Assembly (NCBI GenBank): GCA_014360855.1
Contig: JACIWP010000197.1
Span: 1-5,755 of the forward strand
DNA: 5,755 bases
Source of the DNA: Anaerolineae bacterium
GTDB taxonomy: Bacteria; Chloroflexota; Anaerolineae; JACIWP01
Direction: 5' to 3'
Part shown: one piece after another, positions 1 through 5,755 of the stretch
Numbering within the stretch: the first letter of the stretch is position 1
Layout: every line of letters begins with the position of its first letter
Translations under genes and position numbers: made by a program
Notes under the pieces: generated by a model
What the model was told of the DNA's origin: nothing
Database searches by the model: none
What the model saw: the letters and a program-made list of their open reading frames with translations, nothing else

Positions 1-50
1 AAGTGGACATGGTATGTGAAGCCCTGCGGCGCATCGGGAGGGAGCTGTGA
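1..50 (+). CDS. C-terminal end of an upstream gene, probably a DegT/DnrJ/EryC1-family sugar aminotransferase (partial)
   Basis: Reading from base 3, an open frame gives VDMVCEALRRIGREL and stops at TGA 48-50; the rest lies left of the window. A short amphipathic helix of the form VD-x-V-x-EALR-x-I is typical of the very end of DegT/DnrJ/EryC1/StrS aminotransferases, PLP enzymes that place an amino group on keto-sugar nucleotides. The context supports this, because the next gene is a sugar-nucleotide 4,6-dehydratase, which makes the 4-keto substrate such enzymes use. The TGA overlaps the next gene's GTG start, so the two form one operon. That this is the end of a coding frame is fairly secure, given the overlap and the ribosome binding site inside it. 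The family call rests on 15 residues and context only; another sugar-metabolism enzyme or a glycosyltransferase is possible. Confidence 0.55.
   Translation, partial: VDMVCEALRRIGREL
36..44 (+). promoter_or_regulatory. Shine-Dalgarno site for the dehydratase gene
   Basis: GGGAGGGAG lies just before the GTG start at 47. The core GGAGG (37-41) leaves a five-base spacer, close to ideal. It sits inside the last codons of the upstream gene. Together with the GTGA stop/start overlap at 47-50 it fixes the GTG as the start, in preference to the later in-frame ATG at 125. Confidence 0.75.
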
Positions 51-1960
51 GGGACGCCAGCTACCGCCCGGAGCCAGACAGCCGGCTGTTCGTCTGGCTG
101 ACCCACCTCCACAACCGCCATTTCATGCTGGCGGATATCCTGGTCTTCATCCTCTCGGCAGTGTTGAGCGTCCTGTTCACCCACGGCTCCCTGCGGCCCC
201 TGCGGGAGTGGGTGATTTCGTACATCAGTTTGAGCATCATTATCAAGCTGGTCAGCCTGTATGCGGCCGGCGTGTATCACCGCTTCTGGCGCTACGCCAG
301 CGGCTATGAGTTCGTCCGGCTCCTTGTTGCCGTGGTGGCCGGCTCCTTCCTGCTGACGCTGGCGGCATACCTGCTGGCCCTCGCCGGCTACCTCCCTGCC
401 CCGCCCTTCTCCCTCCTGGTCATGGACTTCTTGATGACCGCGGGCGGCGTCACCGGCACGCGCTACGGCCTGCGCCTGGTGGAGAGCTGGCTGCGCTTCC
501 GCAATCTCAGTCCTTCCAAACGCAGTTTCCAGCGGGTCCTGCTGGTCGGCGCCAGCCCGATGGGCGCCATGATGGTGACCGAGATGCAGGAAAATCCCCA
601 GCTCGGGCTGATTCCGGTCGGGTTCGTGGATGATGAGCTGGCCGGCCGCGGGGTGCGCATCCGCGACGTGCCGGTGTTGGGCGGCGTGGACCAGCTCGAA
701 AACTTCGTGCGCGGCTACAAAATCCATCAAGTCTTCATCACTTGGCCCAACGCGCCCGGCAAGCTGGTGCGCCAGGTCATGGAAGTCGCCCAGCGGAACG
801 GCGCCAGGGTGGGCATTGCCCCCGATGTCACCCAGGTGCTGGAGGGGCAGATCACCTGCAACCGCATCCGCGAGGTCCAGCTCGAGGACCTCCTGCGGCG
901 CGACCCGGTGCCCATTGACATGTCGCGCGTGGAGGCCATCCTGCGCGGCCGGCGGGTCATGGTCACCGGCGCCGGCGGCTCCATCGGGAGCGAGCTGTGC
1001 CGGCAGGCGGCCCGCTGTGGGCCGGCAGAGCTTATCCTGCTGGGACACGGCGAGAATTCCCTCTTCTCCGTCAGCAACGAACTGCGCCAGCTTTTCCCCG
1101 ACCTCACCATGCACGTGGTGGTGGCAGACATCCGGGACACCGAACGCATGGAGCAAGTTTTCGAGCGCTATCGGCCCGAGTGCGTCTTCCATGCCGCGGC
1201 GCACAAACACGTGCCGCTGATGGAAGAAAATCCCGAAGAAGCGGTGACCAATAACGTCTGGGGCACGTGGAACCTGCTGAACCTGTCCGGGCGCTACGGC
1301 GTGGAGCGCTTCGTGCTCATCTCCACGGACAAGGCGGTCATGCCCAGCAGTGTCATGGGCGCTACCAAACGGGTGGCGGAGCTACTACTGCGGGAGAAGG
1401 CACGGGAGCTGGGCCGGCCGTATGTCGCCGTGCGCTTCGGCAACGTGCTCGGCAGTCGCGGCAGTGTCGTGCCGCTGTTCCGCGAACAGATCGCCCGCGG
1501 CGGCCCCATCACCATCACCCATCCCGAGGCTGAGCGCTACTTCATGACCATCCCGGAAGCGGCCCAACTGGTCCTGCAGGCCGCCGCGCTTGGCCAGGGC
1601 GGCGAGATATTCGTGCTGGACATGGGCACGCGCGTCAAGATCATTGACCTGGCGCTGGACCTCATCCGCCTGTCCGGGCTGATGCCCGGCCGCGACATTG
1701 ACATTGTCTACACCGGCCTGCGGCCGGGGGAGAAACTGCGCGAGGAGATATTCATTGACAGTGAGCGGCACTCGCGCACCGCACACGAGCGCATTTTCGT
1801 CTCGAAGGAGGACCTGGGCGCGCCGGCCGACCCGGTCGGGCTGTACCAACAGGTCAGTGAGCTTATCAAGATCGCCCGCCGCGGCGACCCGGACGCCGTG
1901 CGCAGGAAGCTTCGCGAGATCGTCCCCGAGTTCGGCCAGGAAGATACCGCACAAGAATGA
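47..1960 (+). CDS. Membrane-anchored NDP-sugar 4,6-dehydratase, FlaA1/CapD/WbpM/PglF family (long form)
   Basis: A complete protein of 637 residues, the usual length for the long membrane-bound members. About four hydrophobic helices (near 28-46, 56-76, 90-112 and 118-137) anchor it in the inner membrane. A first Rossmann-like domain (about 160-285) has VLLVGASPMG at 164-173 and VGFVDDE at 191-197. The catalytic short-chain dehydrogenase-type domain follows: NAD-binding VTGAGGSIGSE (306-316), ADIRD (360-364), HAAAHKHVPLMEE (382-394), STDK (426-429), VMGATKR (436-442), RFGNVLGSRGSV (463-474) and LRPGEKLREE (558-567). Thr427-Asp428-Lys429 with Met437 and Lys441 match the PglF active site, where Met replaces the usual Tyr of the YxxxK motif. 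Family members convert UDP-GlcNAc to its 4-keto-6-deoxy form, the first step towards bacillosamine, QuiNAc or FucNAc. Substrate and sugar product here are inferred. The GTG start overlaps the upstream stop and has a strong ribosome binding site; cytoplasmic residues 1-27 precede helix 1. The family call is very secure; the exact role (protein glycosylation, capsule or O-antigen) is open. Confidence 0.95.
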   Translation: MRDASYRPEPDSRLFVWLTHLHNRHFMLADILVFILSAVLSVLFTHGSLRPLREWVISYISLSIIIKLVSLYAAGVYHRFWRYASGYEFVRLLVAVVAGSFLLTLAAYLLALAGYLPAPPFSLLVMDFLMTAGGVTGTRYGLRLVESWLRFRNLSPSKRSFQRVLLVGASPMGAMMVTEMQENPQLGLIPVGFVDDELAGRGVRIRDVPVLGGVDQLENFVRGYKIHQVFITWPNAPGKLVRQVMEVAQRNGARVGIAPDVTQVLEGQITCNRIREVQLEDLLRRDPVPIDMSRVEAILRGRRVMVTGAGGSIGSELCRQAARCGPAELILLGHGENSLFSVSNELRQLFPDLTMHVVVADIRDTERMEQVFERYRPECVFHAAAHKHVPLMEENPEEAVTNNVWGTWNLLNLSGRYGVERFVLISTDKAVMPSSVMGATKRVAELLLREKARELGRPYVAVRFGNVLGSRGSVVPLFREQIARGGPITITHPEAERYFMTIPEAAQLVLQAAALGQGGEIFVLDMGTRVKIIDLALDLIRLSGLMPGRDIDIVYTGLRPGEKLREEIFIDSERHSRTAHERIFVSKEDLGAPADPVGLYQQVSELIKIARRGDPDAVRRKLREIVPEFGQEDTAQE

Positions 1961-1985
1961 GGCGCGCCCTATTGAGGAACCGCAT

Positions 1986-2011
1986 AGTGCTGGTACGGGC
2001 ACCGCGGCACT
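1986..2011. terminator. Weak inverted repeat in the convergent intergenic gap, possible bidirectional terminator
   Basis: The 49 bases between the two convergent stop codons (1961-2009) hold an imperfect hairpin: outer arms AGTGC (1986-1990) and GCACT (2007-2011), and inner arms GGT (1992-1994) and ACC (2001-2003) around a six-base loop. The position is right for a shared terminator serving both strands. The pairing is interrupted and no T-run follows on either side, so a standard intrinsic terminator is not clearly shown. Nothing else recognisable lies in the gap. Confidence 0.25.
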
Positions 2012-3299
2012 ACACCTCCGCCTTGTTCCCCTCGGCCGCCGCGAGCTCGGCGGCCGGGCCGGCCGGCGCCGGCACCTTCAGCACACGGAAGATGAGCGCG
2101 GCGCCGAGCCAGAGCATGCCGGCGGCGATGAAAAAGGGCGTCGCCTCGCCATAGCGCTCATACACCCACCCGCCGAGGAGCGGCCCAATGACAGAGCCGA
2201 GGCTGTACGTGCCGGTGTATATGCCGTAGGCCAGGCCGCGCGCGTCGGGGGCAGAAAGGTCTGCCACCAGCGCCTCCTCCGCCGGCGTGGCGCCGGCGAA
2301 GCACACCGATTCCGCGATCCACAGCATGATCAGCGGCCAAATGGAGCGCAGGTGCGGTATGGCCAGCGACACCAGGCCGCCGACCGCCAGCGCGATGCCC
2401 ATGGGCAGGCGCCGGCCAAAGCGGTCGCTGATCTTCCCCAGCCGGGAAGGCAGGAAGGCGTAGATAAGTGCCGATGGGGCGAACGCCAGGGCTATGTGAA
2501 CGACACTGCTGGTGATATGGTCGCGCAGGAACAGGATCAGGATAGGGCTGGTCAGCGCGTAGGCCGAGGCGGTCAGCAGGACGATGCCCATCAGCGTGGT
2601 GAAGGAAGCATGAAAGAGGGAGCGATATTTCTGCCAGCGCTGGGACCAGGGGACAGGTTGGCCGGCTGTCTGCGGGGCGGTGCGCCTGGCCGGCGCGGTC
2701 TCCGGCACGCGCCGGGCGGCTATGGCAAGCGCCAGCAGTCCCACCGCCGTGAAAAGGTAGAAGCTGGCCGACCAGCCGGCGCTTTCCCCCAGGTAGCCCA
2801 TCAGGGCGAAGGCGGCGGCGATGCCGACGATGCCGCCGCGCGAGGCCATCTCGTCAATCTGGCCGAAGCGGCCGCCGCGTTCCAGACTGCCGGCCAGGTC
2901 CGCGACCATCGAGTAGGCGGCCAGCCAGGTCAGGCCGCTCCCCACCCCCTGGGCAATGCGCGCCGCGTACAGCCCGGCGACATTGGTAGCGGCGGCGTAG
3001 GCCAGATTCCCCACAGCATAGGATGCCGCGCCGGCCAGGAAAAAGGGCCGGCGGCCGAAATGGTCAATGGCCCGCCCCACCACGGGACGAAGCAGGACGG
3101 TCATCAGCGAGAAGACCGAGTAAAGGCCGCCGATTTCCAGCGCGCTGGCGCCCATATCCCTGCCCACCACCGGCAGCATGAACCACAGCATACCAAAGGG
3201 CAAAGACAGCAGGAATACCACCAGCCGCATGTCGCGGATGATGGCCCGGGCGCGAGCGCTGGCAGAGACGTCATCCATATCGGGGCATTCGCCCGCCAT
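2010..3299 (-). CDS. Major facilitator superfamily (MFS) transporter, 12 transmembrane helices
   Basis: A 429-residue inner-membrane transporter, the normal size for a 12-helix MFS protein. Hydrophobic helices can be placed near 25-44, 55-72, 85-104, 108-128, 154-170, 178-196, 232-256, 264-284, 299-315, 319-339, 357-378 and 387-406, with a polar central loop at about 197-230. The MFS loop motif A is clear between helices 2 and 3, GRAIDHFGRR at 75-84, and repeated between helices 8 and 9, GKISDRFGRR at 288-297, as expected from the two six-helix halves. Helix 11 carries GSVIGPLLGG (368-377). The tail is Ala/Glu-rich. The ATG at 3299 is chosen because it overlaps the tal-pgi TAA by one base (TAATG), which suggests coupled translation. 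An in-frame GTG at 3311 would add four residues and has a weak GGAG 11 bases upstream, so it is not excluded; an ATG at 3278 is a less likely start. The substrate is unknown: drug efflux and sugar or organic-acid transport are both possible, and the linkage to a sugar-phosphate enzyme is only a hint. Confidence 0.9.
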   Translation of the reverse strand: MAGECPDMDDVSASARARAIIRDMRLVVFLLSLPFGMLWFMLPVVGRDMGASALEIGGLYSVFSLMTVLLRPVVGRAIDHFGRRPFFLAGAASYAVGNLAYAAATNVAGLYAARIAQGVGSGLTWLAAYSMVADLAGSLERGGRFGQIDEMASRGGIVGIAAAFALMGYLGESAGWSASFYLFTAVGLLALAIAARRVPETAPARRTAPQTAGQPVPWSQRWQKYRSLFHASFTTLMGIVLLTASAYALTSPILILFLRDHITSSVVHIALAFAPSALIYAFLPSRLGKISDRFGRRLPMGIALAVGGLVSLAIPHLRSIWPLIMLWIAESVCFAGATPAEEALVADLSAPDARGLAYGIYTGTYSLGSVIGPLLGGWVYERYGEATPFFIAAGMLWLGAALIFRVLKVPAPAGPAAELAAAEGNKAEV

Positions 3300-3301
3300 T
3301 A
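3297..3301 (-). promoter_or_regulatory. TAATG stop/start overlap coupling tal-pgi to the MFS gene
   Basis: On the minus strand the tal-pgi stop TAA (3301-3299) shares its last A with an ATG (3299-3297) in the transporter frame. Only a weak GGA precedes it, so ribosomes that finish tal-pgi probably re-initiate here and keep the two proteins in fixed proportion. The arrangement is seen in the sequence; the mechanism is inferred. A GTG four codons upstream (3311) would give a longer overlap. Confidence 0.6.
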
Positions 3302-5755
3302 TTCCAGCCACTGCTTCATCTGCTCCAGGCCAGCGCGTGCATCCTGCCCCAGATGCAGGCGCATCACCCGCCGGCCGGCCTGCCGCAGGGCCTCAAAGTC
3401 GCCCAATGCCTGGGCCATGATGAGCGTGCCGAAGGTCACAGAGGAAGCGGAGCTTCCCGGCGCCTCCGGAATGGGGGCATCGCGCCGATGGTCGGCGGTG
3501 AACTGGATAAAGAGGCCGCGGCCGGCATCCCCCTTATGGAGTTGGCCGGTGGAGTGGAGGAAGCGCGGCCCATAGCCGACTGTCACCGGCAGACGGGTCC
3601 GCCGGCGCAAACGCAGGCGGATTTCCTCCAGGGCGCGGTCCAGCTCCGGCGCCGGCGGCAGGTACGCCTGCAGGGCGATATATCCTCCTGGCTGAGCTTG
3701 GGAGAGGAACTGTCGAACGGCATGGGCCGGGTCACTGCCAGCCAGTCCCTCCCCGAAAAGCGCCAGACCGCCGTGCTGGAGCGCCGGCGCCGGCAGGGGC
3801 AGAGAACCGTCCCGCTGATAGGCGGCCAGCATCTGCCGCGCCAGCTTCTTGGCGGCTTCCACATTGGGCTGGTCAAAGGGGTGAATGCCCAGGATATGGC
3901 CGGCCACCGCCGTGGCGAACTCCCACAGGAACATCTGCCCACCCAGGTCCTGGCGCCGGCGCATTTTCAGCGTCACGACGGGGTGGCCGGCGGCCTGCAG
4001 GGCGGCCAGGCGCTCCTGCGCTTCGGCGGATTCCTCACCCTCGAGACAGGTGTACACGAACAACCGGTCACTGCCGTACTCCGCCGGCTCACCCAGCGGC
4101 TCATTCACCACCGGCAGGATGCCCTTGCCGTCCTTGCCGGTGCTTTCTGCGATCAACTGCTCCACCCAATCGCCGAAGCTGGCGACAGCCGGCGAACCGA
4201 GCAGGGTCAGTTTATCGCGGCCGGCTTCGGCCAGCGCGCCGAGGATGGCTCCCAGCCATGCACCGGGGTTGTCGGCGCCGGTCACGTACGGCTCACAGCT
4301 CAGCGCCATCTCTTGGGCGCTCTCCAGCAGGCCGCGCAGGTCCGCCCCGATGAGTGCGGCCGGCACCAGACCCACGTACGAGAGGGCGGAGAAGCGCCCG
4401 CCGATGTTCGGATCGTTCAGGAAGACGGAGCGGAAGCGCAGGGCGGCGGCCTCTTTGGCGAGGGAAGTGCCGGGGTCGGTGATGGCGGCGAAATGCCGGC
4501 CGGCCTCTTCCGCTCCCAGCCGCTCCAGCGTCCAGTTGTAGAAGAACTTGAAGAGGGAGAGGGTCTCCACGGTCGTCCCTGACTTGGTGGAGACGATAAA
4601 GAGCGTGCGCGCCGGCTCCAGCCGCTCCGCCCAGGAGAGCACCGCCTCCGGGGAGGTGCTGTCCAGCGAGCCCAGCTCGAGGTAACCGGGGGCGACGCCG
4701 AACACCTTGCGCATCACTTCGGGAGCCAGGCTCGAGCCGCCCATGCCCAGCAGGAGGGCGTGGGTATAGCCGGCGGCGCGCACCTTCTCGGCGAACGCTT
4801 CCAGCCGGGGCAGTTCCTCCAGCATCGGCTCGATAATATGAAGCCAGCCCAGACGGTCGGCAATTTCCGTCGGCTCCGGCTTCCAGACCGTGTGGTCATG
4901 GGACCAGATGCGGGAGACGATGCGCTTCTCCTCCAAGGAGGCCAGGGTGCGCTCCACCGCGTGCTGGTAATCCCCCAGGGAGCAGGAGGCGGCGCAGATG
5001 CCGGCCCGCAGGCGCCGGCGCTTTTCCTCCAGGCTCTGCAGGAGGGATTCGTAAGAGGCGGCAAAGGAGCGCACTCCATCGGCCAGCAGTTTCTGGCCGA
5101 CGGCCGTCAGGTCAATGCCGGCCTCCGCCAGCCGGCGCACATGCTCGTGTGCCTCGGCGATGCGCGCCTCGTCAATGCCAATGCGCACCGTGCCGTGGTC
5201 CAGGAAGGCCTGCAGGGTGGCCGGCGGCAGGGTGTTGACCGTCTGCGGTGCGATGAGGTTGTCCACGTACAAGGTGTCCGGATAGAGGGGGTTCTTCGTC
5301 CCGGTGCTGGCCCACAGCGGGCGTTGGGGGCGTGCGCCCAGCTTTGCCAGCGCCTCCCAGCGCGGCCCCTGGAATATCTGCAGGAAGCGCTCGTACACCA
5401 AGCAGGCGGCGGAGATGCCGGCTTTGCCGGCCAGCTCCACCCTTCCCAGGCGCTCCAGCTCCGCGTCCACCAGCGTATCGAGCCGGCTGACGAAGAAGGA
5501 AGCCACCGACGCGACGCGGTGCAGGGACTGGCCGGCCTGGGCGCGCCCTTCCAAGCCGCGCAGAAAGGCTTCTGCCACCGCGGCGTACTGCTCCACGGAG
5601 AAGATGAGGGTGACGTTGACGTTCACCCCCTCTCGGATAAGCGTCTCAATGGCCGGCAGGCCCTCCGGCGTGGCCGGCACCTTGATCATCACGTTCGGCC
5701 GGCCGAGGAGGGAGAAGAGCCGGCGCGCCTCGGCGATGGTGCCGGCGGTATCATG
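3299..5755 (-). CDS. tal-pgi: Bifunctional transaldolase/glucose-6-phosphate isomerase fusion (5' end beyond the window)
   Basis: A soluble two-enzyme fusion. The frame is open to the right edge: the 21 codons before the GTG at 5692 encode HDTAGTIAEARRL and onwards, a conserved transaldolase segment, so that GTG is internal. Of 818 visible residues, 1 to about 240 are transaldolase: IKVPAT with the Schiff-base Lys at visible residue 25, VNVTLIFSVEQY (45-56), SVASFFVSRLDTLVD (83-97), WASTGTKNP (148-156) and TVNTLP (172-177). After a charged helical linker the phosphoglucose isomerase part begins: GMGGSSLAPE (337-346), LDSTSPE (364-370), STKSGTTVET (389-398), GGRFSALS (452-459), EQLIAESTGKDGKG (532-545) and HPFDQPNVEAAK (625-636), ending in the probable ring-opening Lys. 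A tail with GPRFLHSTGQLHKGD (729-743) and FGTLIMAQALGD (775-786) is characteristic of these fusions. Transaldolase moves a dihydroxyacetone unit between sugar phosphates; the isomerase interconverts glucose-6- and fructose-6-phosphate, so one chain links the pentose phosphate pathway to glycolysis. About 115 N-terminal residues are missing, judged from usual transaldolase length. All expected motifs are present and no frameshift is seen. It runs directly into the MFS gene. Confidence 0.96.
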   Translation of the reverse strand, partial: HDTAGTIAEARRLFSLLGRPNVMIKVPATPEGLPAIETLIREGVNVNVTLIFSVEQYAAVAEAFLRGLEGRAQAGQSLHRVASVASFFVSRLDTLVDAELERLGRVELAGKAGISAACLVYERFLQIFQGPRWEALAKLGARPQRPLWASTGTKNPLYPDTLYVDNLIAPQTVNTLPPATLQAFLDHGTVRIGIDEARIAEAHEHVRRLAEAGIDLTAVGQKLLADGVRSFAASYESLLQSLEEKRRRLRAGICAASCSLGDYQHAVERTLASLEEKRIVSRIWSHDHTVWKPEPTEIADRLGWLHIIEPMLEELPRLEAFAEKVRAAGYTHALLLGMGGSSLAPEVMRKVFGVAPGYLELGSLDSTSPEAVLSWAERLEPARTLFIVSTKSGTTVETLSLFKFFYNWTLERLGAEEAGRHFAAITDPGTSLAKEAAALRFRSVFLNDPNIGGRFSALSYVGLVPAALIGADLRGLLESAQEMALSCEPYVTGADNPGAWLGAILGALAEAGRDKLTLLGSPAVASFGDWVEQLIAESTGKDGKGILPVVNEPLGEPAEYGSDRLFVYTCLEGEESAEAQERLAALQAAGHPVVTLKMRRRQDLGGQMFLWEFATAVAGHILGIHPFDQPNVEAAKKLARQMLAAYQRDGSLPLPAPALQHGGLALFGEGLAGSDPAHAVRQFLSQAQPGGYIALQAYLPPAPELDRALEEIRLRLRRRTRLPVTVGYGPRFLHSTGQLHKGDAGRGLFIQFTADHRRDAPIPEAPGSSASSVTFGTLIMAQALGDFEALRQAGRRVMRLHLGQDARAGLEQMKQWLE

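Noticed and set aside
16..309. A 97-codon plus-strand frame at the left end
   Set aside because: It overlaps both the upstream gene's tail and the dehydratase's membrane region in a different frame, and its Pro/Gly-rich product shows no domain.
1385..2002. A 205-codon minus-strand frame antisense to the dehydratase's 3' half
   Set aside because: It covers the catalytic region of a clearly real gene on the other strand, shows no motif of its own and has no ribosome binding site I could recognise.
2057..2075. Clustered GCCGGC copies considered as a repeat array or regulatory site
   Set aside because: They lie inside the MFS coding region, encoding its Ala/Pro/Gly-rich tail, and similar clusters occur across the window. 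They are better treated as part of a general word bias than as a separate element.
1698..3575. A 625-codon plus-strand open frame crossing the convergent junction
   Set aside because: It lies in another frame over the dehydratase's end and antisense to the MFS gene and the end of tal-pgi. Its translation is low-complexity, rich in Arg, Gly, Ala and Gln with no recognisable domain, as expected for a shadow frame in GC-rich DNA.
3353..4582. A 409-codon plus-strand open frame antisense to tal-pgi
   Set aside because: It is antisense to well-conserved isomerase motifs. Its product has no recognisable fold and is Gly/Gln/Arg-rich, typical of the complement of a GC-rich gene.
5690..5692. GTG at 5692 as the true start of tal-pgi
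   Set aside because: The preceding 21 in-frame codons encode HDTAGTIAEARRL and the rest of a conserved transaldolase segment, and the GTG is the Val just before the catalytic IKVPAT block. The real start lies beyond the window.

Overview
The window is high-GC bacterial DNA (about two thirds G+C by eye). It is densely coding and holds two gene groups that converge on a 49-base gap at 1961-2009. I saw no RNA gene, CRISPR array, insertion sequence or prophage part, and no stretch over 300 bases without a gene. The composition, the transaldolase-phosphoglucose isomerase fusion and the style of the membrane-bound sugar-nucleotide dehydratase would fit a Chloroflexota (Anaerolineae-like) genome. 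That placement is an inference and no marker gene here proves it.

Plus strand (1-1960): the last 15 codons of an upstream gene, probably a DegT/DnrJ/EryC1-type sugar aminotransferase, run into a complete 637-residue membrane-anchored NDP-sugar 4,6-dehydratase of the FlaA1/CapD/WbpM/PglF family. Stop and start overlap in GTGA, with a strong Shine-Dalgarno just upstream, so the two are almost certainly co-translated. A long-form 4,6-dehydratase next to a PLP sugar aminotransferase is the core of pathways that make amino- or diamino-deoxy sugars from UDP-GlcNAc for surface glycans or protein glycosylation.

Minus strand (5755-2010): a transaldolase-phosphoglucose isomerase fusion (tal-pgi) enters from the right edge without its first 115 or so residues and ends at 3299. 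It is followed by a 12-helix MFS transporter (3299-2010) whose likely ATG overlaps the fusion's TAA by one base (TAATG). The fusion links the non-oxidative pentose phosphate pathway to glucose-6-phosphate/fructose-6-phosphate exchange. The transporter's substrate cannot be read from the sequence.

Overall this looks like ordinary metabolic chromosome rather than a new defence or mobile system. The points most worth a second look are the translational coupling of a transporter to the tal-pgi fusion, the coupled aminotransferase/dehydratase pair, and a striking excess of the palindrome GCCGGC (about 55 copies by eye), densest in the minus-strand genes.
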